From the NCBI GenBank assembly GCA_022709445.1, contig JAKLIU010000100.1, forward strand, positions 1-7,327: 7,327 bases of DNA, read 5' to 3'. Position 1 is the first letter of the stretch, and the number at the start of each line of letters is the position of its first letter. Below the pieces are notes generated by a model. That model made no database searches, was not told where the DNA came from, and worked only from the letters and a program-made list of their open reading frames with translations. The stretch comes from Spirochaetota bacterium (GTDB taxonomy: Bacteria > Spirochaetota > Spirochaetia > Treponematales > UBA12059). Of the stretch, positions 1 through 6,115 are shown in pieces. The position numbers and the translations under genes are program-made.

Positions 1-671
1 TTGGAGACGGCGAATGAGCCGACGACATGGTCAAAAACACTGTTGCTGTAACTGTATACCGCCGCGGTCGCCGTCGAGGCTCGTTCATCCTTGACGCGGT
101 ATATCCAGCCCAGCGGGTCGGCACCCGCCTTGAGCAAGACCGGCACTATATCGGTATTCCCGCAGTAAAGAGCAAAACCAAGCGGTCGCTGCGTACTCGA
201 CGAGGCACTTGGCGAGGATGCAGTAAAACTGGCTGTTTTTGAGTCAAAGTAATTCAGCGGGTCAATATAATACCAATCCATATCCTTGGGCTTGCGCCAT
301 TCGACATTCACGTTGGCCTTGGCGGCTATGAGCGTACTTACCGCCTCAAGGTTGTCCGCGATTATTGCGTAATACAGGGGACCGACCCCGAACTCGTCCA
401 CCTGGTCCACACCGGCGCCTTGTGAGATCAGGTAGTCTACCATCTGCTGATCGTAGCGCTTAGTGTTCTTCAGGTAGTGCGCCAGGTACGGAAAATCCTT
501 GAAGTTGGGTTCCAGGAGCGCCACCTTGCCCTTCAGCGCTTCCAGGTCGTTGTTGACGATGTCGTCCTTCAGGTTCTGGGCTGATGCGGCTGAAACGCCG
601 GCCACCAGGATCATGACAACCGCGACAGTGCAGCGCAACCATTCGGCTTTCCACATGCTTCCCGACTTCAT
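1..671 (-). CDS. Exported ankyrin-repeat protein, C-terminus missing (window edge)
   Basis: The reading frame starts at ATG 671 and stays open for 223 codons to the left edge, so the C-terminus lies outside. The start is chosen because GAGGGGGG (676-683) sits four bases upstream; an in-frame ATG at 656 lacks this. Residues 1-31 look like a Sec signal peptide: basic residues, a hydrophobic run at about 14-28, and an A-S-A cleavage site at 29-31. Ankyrin-like helical repeats follow at about 61-92 (weak), 93-125 (ending in an A-N-V-N turn) and 162-187 (L-L-K-A-G-A-D-P). A Ser/Thr-rich insert of roughly 36 residues (126-161, with many aromatics at its start) interrupts the repeats. Ankyrin repeats bind proteins; the partner is unknown, and the signal peptide implies a periplasmic or exported location. 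Codon use is visibly less GC-biased than in the rest of the window (positions 241-300 are 26/60 G+C). Confidence 0.85.
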   Translation of the reverse strand, partial: MKSGSMWKAEWLRCTVAVVMILVAGVSAASAQNLKDDIVNNDLEALKGKVALLEPNFKDFPYLAHYLKNTKRYDQQMVDYLISQGAGVDQVDEFGVGPLYYAIIADNLEAVSTLIAAKANVNVEWRKPKDMDWYYIDPLNYFDSKTASFTASSPSASSSTQRPLGFALYCGNTDIVPVLLKAGADPLGWIYRVKDERASTATAAVYSYSNSVFDHVVGSFAVS

Positions 672-701
672 CGTACCCCCCTCTGTTCGATTACTTGCTT
701 T

Positions 702-716
702 TGGTTTTTCAAACCA
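702..716 (-). repeat. Small perfect hairpin before the ankyrin gene's ribosome binding site
   Basis: On the minus strand this reads TGGTTT-GAA-AAACCA, a 6-bp stem with a 3-base loop, about 20 bases upstream of the GAGGGGGG ribosome binding site. It is not followed by a T run in either direction, so it is unlikely to be a terminator. It may be part of a structured 5' leader, but the stem is short. Confidence 0.4.
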
Positions 717-729
717 GATACGATCCAAA

Positions 730-767
730 GGTTGCCAACCCCATCCCTCATGGCCGATGCGGCAACC
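730..767 (-). repeat. Stem-loop with GGTTGCC/GGCAACC arms upstream of the ankyrin gene
   Basis: A perfect 7-bp inverted repeat (arms 730-736 and 761-767) encloses a second 4-bp pair, CATC/GATG (742-745 and 756-759). The result is a two-step stem with internal loops. It lies 60-100 bases before the ankyrin start codon and would be in its 5' leader if transcription begins further upstream. It does not match a riboswitch family that I can recognise. Confidence 0.45.
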
Positions 768-793
768 ATGAACTGTGTTCACCTATCCAGTGT

Positions 794-876
794 CGTGGAA
801 GCACGCGGGTCCCGCAAGAAAACATGCAGGAAAAACCGACGGGCCTTCCACGTCCGCGTGTGCACGCGGGAAGGCC
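794..876. repeat. Nested inverted repeats that can form two exclusive hairpins
   Basis: The main structure is GGCCTTCC (842-849) with GGAAGGCC (869-876). Continuing inside it is CGCGTG (855-860) with CACGCG (863-868), leaving only a five-base bulge (850-854) on one side, for up to 14 paired bases. A separate 8-base arm CGTGGAAG (794-801) is the exact complement of CTTCCACG (845-852), which overlaps the first arm. The two pairings therefore compete. GCACGCGGG also occurs twice (801-809 and 862-870), and GCGGG-T-CCCGC (805-815) makes a small third hairpin. On the minus strand the large hairpin is followed, after a few bases, by T5 (835-831), so a weak terminator is possible in that direction. 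Confidence 0.5.
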
Positions 877-936
877 ACTGATGATTCTCGTCCGCCGTAA
901 CAACCCTGCACAGGCACAGCCGGCCAAGAGTACCTG

Positions 937-964
937 TTGCCTCACCTGTATTATTCAGTATATT
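937..964 (+). promoter_or_regulatory. Candidate sigma-70-type promoter for the zinc-motif protein gene
   Basis: The -35 is TTGCCT (937-942), the spacer is 16 bases and the -10 is TATATT (959-964). They match the consensus at 4/6 and 5/6 positions. Transcription would start near 971 and leave a leader of about 140 bases before ATG 1110. Two ACCTGT copies (933-938 and 945-950) flank the -35, 12 bases apart, and could be a binding site, but this is weak. Confidence 0.4.
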
Positions 965-1109
965 GGAACAAGACCGATGACGGTCCAGCCGACCGTTCGC
1001 GCCGATCCCGAACCCAGGCCGCGGACCGGCGAGTCTTCCCGTACACACCCACTTTTATCCGATGACCACGGGGGAAATCCATCGCCCCGTCCGGAGAAGG
1101 AGTGTCGGC

Positions 1110-1373
1110 ATGATCCATGAAATCATCACCATCGAAACCCACCAGTGCGGCTGGTGCAGGGAAGCCATCGAGGACGGCGACCTCACGGCCCATGCCCTTG
1201 CCTGCCCGGAACAGCCCTACAGGGTTTACCAACGGGTGCTCATCGAGAGCCTGCTCGATGGATTCGGTGTCAAATCGCCCACGGATCTCCCCCTGAAGAT
1301 CCGCGTCGCCCTCTATCAGGCGAACATGTCGGCGCTCTCCCATATCGAACAGGTCCGCTGGGCGTTTCCATGA
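1110..1373 (+). CDS. 87-residue hypothetical protein with a C2HC zinc-binding motif
   Basis: The start at ATG 1110 is preceded by a strong Shine-Dalgarno GGAGAAGGAG (1093-1102) seven bases upstream. An in-frame ATG at 1062 has no such site. Residues 13-32 carry Cys-X2-Cys-X11-His-X3-Cys (C13, C16, H28, C32), the spacing of a small C2HC zinc finger. The remaining 50 residues are predicted by eye to be mostly helical. I do not recognise the family. Such a motif could bind nucleic acid or a protein partner, but this is inference. The gene stands alone: its left neighbour is divergent and its right neighbour convergent. The opposite strand has a 130-codon open frame over the same bases (1343-951), which I judge a shadow because it lacks a ribosome binding site. 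Confidence 0.75.
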   Translation: MIHEIITIETHQCGWCREAIEDGDLTAHALACPEQPYRVYQRVLIESLLDGFGVKSPTDLPLKIRVALYQANMSALSHIEQVRWAFP

Positions 1374-1400
1374 TCGCCGCGCCGTGTTGACTGAGTGCGG

Positions 1401-1453
1401 GCTTTGGGAGCGGTGGCCCCGCGCCCAAAGCTCCGGCCCCGCGTCCCCGGAGC
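1401..1453. repeat. Two overlapping hairpins between convergent genes
   Basis: GCTTTGGG (1401-1408) pairs with CCCAAAGC (1424-1431), and GCTCCGG (1430-1436) pairs with CCGGAGC (1447-1453). The two hairpins share the GC at 1430-1431 and sit 28 bases after the zinc-motif gene's stop. Neither is followed by a T run on either strand, so they are not classical intrinsic terminators. They may block 3' exonuclease or act with the tract at 1467-1513. Confidence 0.5.
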
Positions 1454-1466
1454 ACAGGTTCTTCGA

Positions 1467-1513
1467 CCCCCCGCCCTCTCCCCTTCCTCTCTGTGTCTCT
1501 TTGCTTGTCCTTC
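1467..1513 (+). terminator. C/T-rich, A-free tract; candidate Rho-dependent termination site
   Basis: Of these 47 bases, 42 are C or T, 5 are G and none is A. A C-rich, G-poor unstructured RNA is what Rho loads onto. The tract lies just after the hairpins downstream of the rightward zinc-motif gene and ends at the convergent GNAT gene's stop, where a rightward transcript should end. The composition is seen in the sequence; the Rho role is inferred. Confidence 0.35.
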
Positions 1514-1516
1514 GTG

Positions 1517-2170
1517 CTACCGCAATGCCTTCCTGAAGAAATACACCCTGCGGTCCGAGCCCGGGAGCGGCGCGTTGCCGGCGTCCTCGAGGCCGAAGTT
1601 CAGGTACACCGGTATGTTGGACGGGTCGGTGGTCTCCAGCATGTAGGATGAGAAACCGGCCGCGGCGAAGCGGGCCTCCATCCAGGAGAAGGCGCGCTTC
1701 ATGATGCCCCTGCCCTTGAAGGCGAGGTCCATGGCGGCGGTGTAGAGGTGCAGGCCGGTCGGGTCGGCGCCGCGGCTCTCGTACTCGCGGTGGATGGCCG
1801 AGCTGAAGGCGTTCATGCCTGCCAGCTCGCGCGGCCGGAGGGTCAGGAGGAAGCGCAGCGCCGCCGCCAAGCCTCCGCTGGCCATGACGCGGCGGAAGGA
1901 CACCTGCTCGCGGTCGCGGTTCTCCATGAAGGTGATGAAGCCGACCGTTCGGCCGTCCTCAAGGACTTCCACCACGTGGCCGTGGCGGTTGACCGCGGCG
2001 CCCATGAAACCGAAGAGCGCCTTCAGGGCGGGCAGGCGCCGCGACGGATCGGGGATGACGCGCTTCCAGTTGTCGTGCTCCATGAAGGCCGCGGCCATGA
2101 GTGCGGCCATGCGCCTGACTCCCGGCCCGTCCAGGCGCGGGGCCGTGGTCCCGTCGGTGCGGTACAGCAT
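1517..2170 (-). CDS. GNAT-family N-acetyltransferase, 217 residues
   Basis: GNAT enzymes move an acetyl group from acetyl-CoA to an amine. The acetyl-CoA pyrophosphate-binding motif A is at about residues 140-160, with K-G-R-G-I-M at 152-157. Motif B follows at 178-195 (L-E-T-T-D-P-S-N, then Y-L-N-F-G). The N-terminal E-H-D-N-W plus P-D-P-S-R-R segment (31-45) is typical of one common subgroup of uncharacterised GNAT proteins. The length suits a single-domain enzyme. The start at ATG 2170 has TAGGAGA upstream, and that ribosome binding site includes the TAG stop of the acyltransferase gene. The gap is nine bases, so this is the last gene of a three-gene operon. The substrate cannot be told from sequence. 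Confidence 0.85.
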   Translation of the reverse strand: MLYRTDGTTAPRLDGPGVRRMAALMAAAFMEHDNWKRVIPDPSRRLPALKALFGFMGAAVNRHGHVVEVLEDGRTVGFITFMENRDREQVSFRRVMASGGLAAALRFLLTLRPRELAGMNAFSSAIHREYESRGADPTGLHLYTAAMDLAFKGRGIMKRAFSWMEARFAAAGFSSYMLETTDPSNIPVYLNFGLEDAGNAPLPGSDRRVYFFRKALR

Positions 2171-2179
2171 GCGGTTCTC

Positions 2180-3358
2180 CTAGTATCTGTCCTGGCAGGC
2201 GCGCAGGAAGGGCACGGTCAGGGCGTCCAGCCGCAGGACCCAGTCGGTCCCCTCCGCGTGGAAGTTGAGATCGGTCCGGCCGGTCATGGCCACTTCCGAC
2301 AGGGCCTCCGCCGGGAAGGATCGATCCACCGCGCCGGAGAGGGACAGGACACCGTCGTTCCAAGCCGCCTGCACGCGGCCAGCCTTCTTCCGGCGCAGGG
2401 CCTCGTAGTCGTGGATGAAGAGCGTGCCGCCGGAACTGAAAGTCGACGCGCGCAAGGCGCCATCGTGCGCGCGCTGGAAGCGATCCCAGGCACCAGGCGT
2501 GTCCACGGGAAAGCCGGAGATGAAGCCGTACTCGTCCAGCCGCCCGGTTGTGCCGCAGTGACGGCAGCGCAGGATGTCGCCGCGGGTTTCAATGCCCAGG
2601 AGGGTGCCGCAGGCGGGACAGGCGTACAGTATGTCCTCCAGGCCCTCCGCGGGGGCGGCGCATGGATGGGCGACCATCGCCCCGCGCTGCCACTCGTACT
2701 CGTCGTGGGCCAGGTTGCCTTCGATGGCCGCGTGCAGTTCCGGCAGGCCGGCGGTCCGCACCCGGCCCGCGTCCATGGCCAGGCGGTACTCCAGGGTGAT
2801 GGCCCGCCCCTCCCGGGGGACCTTGGCCCAGCGCGGGGAGGACAGGTAGCCGCCGGACACCCGGCAGGTGACCAGGTCCAGGCCCAGCTTGCGCGCCAGC
2901 ATGGCGGCCGATCGGGGAACCGGCGCCCCCTCGCCGTAGAAGGGAATATCGCCCTGGGGGAAGACGAGGACCGGGTAGCCGGCGTCCACGGCGCGCATGA
3001 TGCCGTTGATGGTTCGAAGGTCGCCGCCGCCCTTGGTGGCCATGATGCAGCGCGCCACGCGGGTCAGGACGAAGCGCTCCAGCGGGTCCACGAAGAGGTC
3101 GCGGCTGGCCACGATCTGCGGGGTTATGCGGAACGGCAGGGGCACCTGCACCACGTCCATGGCGAAGCTGTGGTTGGCCAGGAGGAGGAAGGGCTCCGTC
3201 CGGCGGAAATCCACGGCCGGGTCGACGATGTCCGTGCGCGCGGCCACGCGCCGCATCCAGGCCTCCACCGCCGGGCGCACGAGGCGCAGGGCGATGTCCG
3301 AGCCGCGATCGGCGGCGTTCTTGGCGCCGCGCCGCGCGCCGATCCTGTCGTCGGGCAC
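2180..3358 (-). CDS. PlsC-type acyltransferase with zinc ribbon and C-terminal extension
   Basis: Residues about 50-200 form a glycerolipid acyltransferase (PlsC/LPLAT) domain. The catalytic motif N-H-X4-D is at 62-68 and the glycerolphosphate-binding block reads F-P-Q-G-D at 133-137, where the classic form is F-P-E-G-T-R. The family uses acyl-CoA or acyl-ACP to acylate lysophospholipids or related alcohols at the inner membrane. Residues 247-268 carry two Cys-X2-Cys pairs (C247, C250, C265, C268), a rubredoxin-like zinc ribbon. The C-terminal 310-380 region is rich in beta strands and might be a GRAM/PH-like lipid-binding fold (inference). At 392 residues it is much longer than PlsC (about 245). 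The proposed start is GTG 3358, four bases after the DUF819 stop; only GAGG overlapping that stop resembles a ribosome binding site, so the start is uncertain and coupling is likely. No transmembrane segment is obvious. Confidence 0.8.
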   Translation of the reverse strand: MPDDRIGARRGAKNAADRGSDIALRLVRPAVEAWMRRVAARTDIVDPAVDFRRTEPFLLLANHSFAMDVVQVPLPFRITPQIVASRDLFVDPLERFVLTRVARCIMATKGGGDLRTINGIMRAVDAGYPVLVFPQGDIPFYGEGAPVPRSAAMLARKLGLDLVTCRVSGGYLSSPRWAKVPREGRAITLEYRLAMDAGRVRTAGLPELHAAIEGNLAHDEYEWQRGAMVAHPCAAPAEGLEDILYACPACGTLLGIETRGDILRCRHCGTTGRLDEYGFISGFPVDTPGAWDRFQRAHDGALRASTFSSGGTLFIHDYEALRRKKAGRVQAAWNDGVLSLSGAVDRSFPAEALSEVAMTGRTDLNFHAEGTDWVLRLDALTVPFLRACQDRY

Positions 3359-3362
3359 GGCC

Positions 3363-4559
3363 TCAGCCCAGGAACAGGGAGAGCAGCCGCGAAGCCATGA
3401 CGCCCAGGTAGTTGCCCATCGCGTAGCCCAGGATGCCCGCGGCTATGCCGGGGGCGATCAGTGCGCGGTTGCCCAGGGCGCCGGCCACCATGCCCACGAA
3501 GGGCGGGGAGCAGATGGCCGCCGTGGAGGAGATCATCATGGTGTCGCGGTCCACCCTGAACAGCCTGCACAGGAGGGCGTGGACCAGCAGGGCCCCGACC
3601 ACTGCGTAGGCCACCAGCAGGAAAACGGCCGGGCTGGCGCCGATGACGCGCCGCAGGTCGCCCATGGCCCCGGCGGCGAAGCAGAAGGCCAGGATCAGGT
3701 ACTCGCCCAGGTCGAAGCTGCCACGGGTCTCGCGCACGGGCCGGATGAAGCTCAGCCCTATGGCCGCCGTGGTGATGCCCAGGATGACCGTCATGGTCCG
3801 GAAGCTCTCCGGCACCAGGAAGCTGGCCCCGAAGGACGCGCCAATGGCCAGCACGGCCAGGAGCAGGTTGCGCGCCAGGGGCAGGCGCGGGGAGCGCTTG
3901 AGCACCGAGCCGATGAACGGGAAGCGCTTTTCGCTCGCGCTCTCGTGCACGGCCTCCCCTATGGCGTGGCCGTCGCCGGGCCGCGCCGGATTCCCGGAAG
4001 CCTCGGGATCCGGGGCGACGGGGAGGATCCAGCCGAAGACGCGCTTGGCCGCGGTGATGAAGAACAGGATGTACAGGGCGCCCACCACCACGTCCGCGGC
4101 GTGCACGGCCAGGTAGAGGTCGTTGTCCACGCCCAAAGCCACTCGAAGGGCGGCCAGGTTGGGGGTGCCGCCGGTGTACACGCCCACCAGGAGGCCGGCC
4201 AGGTCCGGATACTCGGGCACCAGGGCCGGGAAGAACAGGGCGCCGGCGGCCACGGTGACCATGATGGCGGCGGAGGCCAGGAGCATGCCCAGCATCATCC
4301 TGCCGGTTCCTTTTCCCCACGAACGCAGGTCCATGGTGAACAGCATGAGCGGTATGGAGAAAGCCACCGCCACGGTGCTCACCAGGTCGAAGGCCGCGAA
4401 GGCCGCCTCGCCCCTCAGGATGGTGTTCCCCAGGAGTATGCCCGCCGCGTACGAGACGATCAGGGGGTTGAGGAAACCGAGGCCCTTGACCCGGTCCCTG
4501 AGCAGCTGGACCAGGGCGGGGAACAGGAGCGCCAGGAGCGCGTAGGGTATGAGTGCCAT
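3363..4559 (-). CDS. DUF819 (YjcL-like) integral membrane protein, 398 residues
   Basis: The protein has about 11 hydrophobic segments, split into two halves by a charged loop at roughly 173-228. Two family-like motifs are visible: G-V-Y-T-G-G-T-P-N at 126-134 and a matching S-T-A-A-I-C-S-P-P-F segment at 345-354, followed by G-I-L-G-Y-A-M-G-N-Y-L-G (375-386). This inverted-repeat pattern is typical of DUF819/YjcL proteins, thought to be secondary transporters of unknown substrate. The length is normal. The ATG at 4559 has no Shine-Dalgarno sequence, but a near-consensus promoter ends eight bases before it, suggesting a leaderless message. It is the first gene of the operon with the acyltransferase and GNAT genes. 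The transport role is inferred. Confidence 0.8.
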   Translation of the reverse strand: MALIPYALLALLFPALVQLLRDRVKGLGFLNPLIVSYAAGILLGNTILRGEAAFAAFDLVSTVAVAFSIPLMLFTMDLRSWGKGTGRMMLGMLLASAAIMVTVAAGALFFPALVPEYPDLAGLLVGVYTGGTPNLAALRVALGVDNDLYLAVHAADVVVGALYILFFITAAKRVFGWILPVAPDPEASGNPARPGDGHAIGEAVHESASEKRFPFIGSVLKRSPRLPLARNLLLAVLAIGASFGASFLVPESFRTMTVILGITTAAIGLSFIRPVRETRGSFDLGEYLILAFCFAAGAMGDLRRVIGASPAVFLLVAYAVVGALLVHALLCRLFRVDRDTMMISSTAAICSPPFVGMVAGALGNRALIAPGIAAGILGYAMGNYLGVMASRLLSLFLG

Positions 4560-4567
4560 GGTTGAGG

Positions 4568-4596
4568 ATTGTAGGGGCAGGCGGCCGCGGGGTCAA
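4568..4596 (-). promoter_or_regulatory. Strong sigma-70-type promoter abutting the DUF819 start codon
   Basis: On the minus strand TTGACC (4596-4591), an exact 17-base spacer and TACAAT (4573-4568) match the consensus at 5/6 positions each. Only eight bases (CCTCAACC) separate the -10 from the ATG, so transcription should begin at about 4561, 0-2 bases before the start codon. The element lies wholly inside the 46-base gap after the diguanylate cyclase stop. The DUF819 operon can thus be expressed independently of that gene. Confidence 0.7.
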
Positions 4597-4605
4597 CGCC
4601 GTTTT

Positions 4606-6081
4606 TCAGGACCCGGCCGCGACTGCCCGGTCCTTGCCGGAGCGCTTGGCCTCCAGGAGGGCGACGTCCGCCCGTGCCAGGAGGGAGGCCAGGTCCTCGT
4701 CCGGGCCCAGGGTGGCCACCCCGGCGCTCAGGCGTATGCCCGTCCTGCAGGACGCGGCAGTCTCGGCGGCCACGGCCGCGCGCAGTTTCTCGGCCACGGC
4801 CAGGGCCTCGGCGACCGGGCAGGACGGCAGCAGGGCGGCGAACTCCTCGCCCCCCCAGCGACACAGGAGATCGGACGAGCGCAGGGCCGCGCCGGCCGAT
4901 CGCACGATGGCGACCAGCACCGCGTCTCCCTCGGCGTGGCCCCAGGTGTCGTTCACCTGCTTGAAGCCGTCGGCGTCCATCATGACGGCCGACAGGGGCT
5001 CGCCGCCCCGGCCCGCCGCCTTGATCGCGTGGGCGGCCAGGGCCTCGAAGGCCAGGCGGTTGAAGGCGCCGGTCAGGGGATCGTGGGTGGCGGCCCGCTC
5101 CAGGCGCTTCTGGAAACGGTCCACGGTGAAGCCGACCGCCAGGAGGGCCAGGACCAGGACGGCGGCGTAGAGCCCCAGGTTCAGGTTCAGGGCGCGCCTG
5201 GCTCCCGCGAAGGAGGCCGTCTCGTCCTGCTCCAGGAACAGGAACCAGCCCAGCTCGGGTATGGGCCGGACGTGCAGCAGGATGCCGTGGCCGCCGGAGC
5301 GGTAACGGTAGGAGCCGCCGCCCTCCGCCAGGGCGCGCGTCGCCACGGCCGCCAGGCCCGGCAGGTCCCGCACGGAACGGGGAGCGGCCGCCGGTTCCCC
5401 GGGCCAGCCCTCGGGGCGGCCGGCTATGATCGAGCCGTCGGGCGCCGTGAAATAGACCGCGGTGCCGTACTCGTCGCGCAGGCGGGCGGCCATGCCGCTC
5501 ATGGCCTCCACGGACAGCCCCACGCCCGCGGTGCCCAGGTAGACGCCCTCCGAGTCCAGGACCCGGTAGTTGATGAAGATGGTCAGCGCGTCGTCGTTGG
5601 CCAGGTCCACGTCCACGTTCAGTTCATAGGGTTCGGCCATGGAGCGCACGCGCCAGTACCAGGTGTCTCGCCACTCGGTGGGGGAGACCGACTTGAGGAC
5701 GCCGGAGGGATGGTAGTAACGGAAGCTTCGGTCGGAGACGAAGAAGGCCGTCAGCGTGGAGTAGCGCGACTGGACCTCGGCCAGGTACTTGCGCACGGCC
5801 TCCGGGTCGGTCTCGCCCGCATGCACCCAGTCGTGCAGGAAGGTGTCGTTGGCCATCATGGAAGAGACGAAGAGCGGCTCCACCAGGTCCTTCTGGAGGC
5901 GCGCGTAGACGGACTCCGCGGCCACCGGCAGTTCCCGCTCCTCGATGGATGCCCGCAGGGACTGGGCGGCAGCGCGGTAGGCCAGGAAGCTGGTGCCGGC
6001 GAACCCTCCGGCCAGGAGCAGCACCAGGATGGCCAGGAGCCGCTGCTTGTCGCCCAGCCGTACCGTGATCGCGTTGCGCAT
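4606..6081 (-). CDS. Membrane diguanylate cyclase with Cache-type sensor domain
   Basis: GGDEF proteins join two GTP into the second messenger c-di-GMP. Residues 15-37 and about 303-321 are membrane segments flanking a periplasmic domain (about 40-300). Its aromatic W-Y-W-R-V-R stretch (141-146) and the I-N-Y-R-V to G-V-G-L segment (170-189) look like a double Cache ligand sensor. The GGDEF domain (about 330-485) has the metal ligand D369 in M-D-A-D-G-F-K, the active-site G-G-E-E-F at 410-414 and a product-inhibition I-site R-S-S-D at 401-404, five residues before it. It should therefore be active and feedback-inhibited. At 491 residues it is full length. ATG 6081 has only GGA-like bases two positions upstream and a weak -10 six bases away. 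The ligand is unknown, and no EAL partner is in the window. Confidence 0.92.
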   Translation of the reverse strand: MRNAITVRLGDKQRLLAILVLLLAGGFAGTSFLAYRAAAQSLRASIEERELPVAAESVYARLQKDLVEPLFVSSMMANDTFLHDWVHAGETDPEAVRKYLAEVQSRYSTLTAFFVSDRSFRYYHPSGVLKSVSPTEWRDTWYWRVRSMAEPYELNVDVDLANDDALTIFINYRVLDSEGVYLGTAGVGLSVEAMSGMAARLRDEYGTAVYFTAPDGSIIAGRPEGWPGEPAAAPRSVRDLPGLAAVATRALAEGGGSYRYRSGGHGILLHVRPIPELGWFLFLEQDETASFAGARRALNLNLGLYAAVLVLALLAVGFTVDRFQKRLERAATHDPLTGAFNRLAFEALAAHAIKAAGRGGEPLSAVMMDADGFKQVNDTWGHAEGDAVLVAIVRSAGAALRSSDLLCRWGGEEFAALLPSCPVAEALAVAEKLRAAVAAETAASCRTGIRLSAGVATLGPDEDLASLLARADVALLEAKRSGKDRAVAAGS

Positions 6082-6087
6082 GCTTCC

Positions 6088-6115
6088 ATGATCGCCGATC
6101 GGCCGTGGAAATCAA
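6088..6115 (-). promoter_or_regulatory. Weak candidate promoter for the diguanylate cyclase gene
   Basis: TTGATT (6115-6110), a 16-base spacer and GATCAT (6093-6088) match the consensus at 4/6 positions each, with six bases between the -10 and ATG 6081. A start here would give a message with almost no leader. The match is poor and could be chance. Its -35 shares bases with the rightward promoter's -35. Confidence 0.25.

Larger units (their letters stand above)
672..1109. other. Intergenic region between divergent genes, rich in inverted repeats
   Basis: This 438-base stretch separates the divergent ankyrin and zinc-motif genes. I see no gene in it with both a ribosome binding site and a recognisable product. 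Small open frames on both strands have no Shine-Dalgarno sequence and no family signature. It holds at least four hairpin-forming segments (702-716, 730-767, 805-815 and 842-876) and one reasonable rightward promoter (937-964). The hairpins lie on the ankyrin side, so if transcribed leftward they would form a structured leader of about 200 bases. No convincing -35/-10 pair for the ankyrin gene was found. Confidence 0.6.

Noticed and set aside
842..950. Fragments resembling a cobalamin riboswitch (GGGAAGGCCACTG and GAGTACCTG).
   Set aside because: The conserved blocks are in the wrong order, the GGGAA...GGTG and CCCGCAACTG cores are missing, and the downstream gene has no link to B12.
951..1343. 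A 130-codon minus-strand frame over the zinc-motif gene.
   Set aside because: No ribosome binding site or recognisable domain; the plus-strand frame has a strong Shine-Dalgarno site and a spaced C2HC motif.
1401..1453. A classical intrinsic terminator.
   Set aside because: The hairpins are good, but no T run follows on either strand.
1748..3400. A 550-codon open frame on the plus strand opposite the GNAT and acyltransferase genes.
   Set aside because: Its product is low-complexity (Gly, Ala, Arg, His, Gln) with no family signature or ribosome binding site. The minus-strand frames have clear domains. It is the mirror of GC-rich codon bias.
2997..4565. A 522-codon plus-strand frame opposite the DUF819 gene, and a 490-codon minus-strand frame (4596-3124) in another phase.
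   Set aside because: Both are repetitive and biased in composition, while the DUF819 frame gives proper membrane segments and family motifs.
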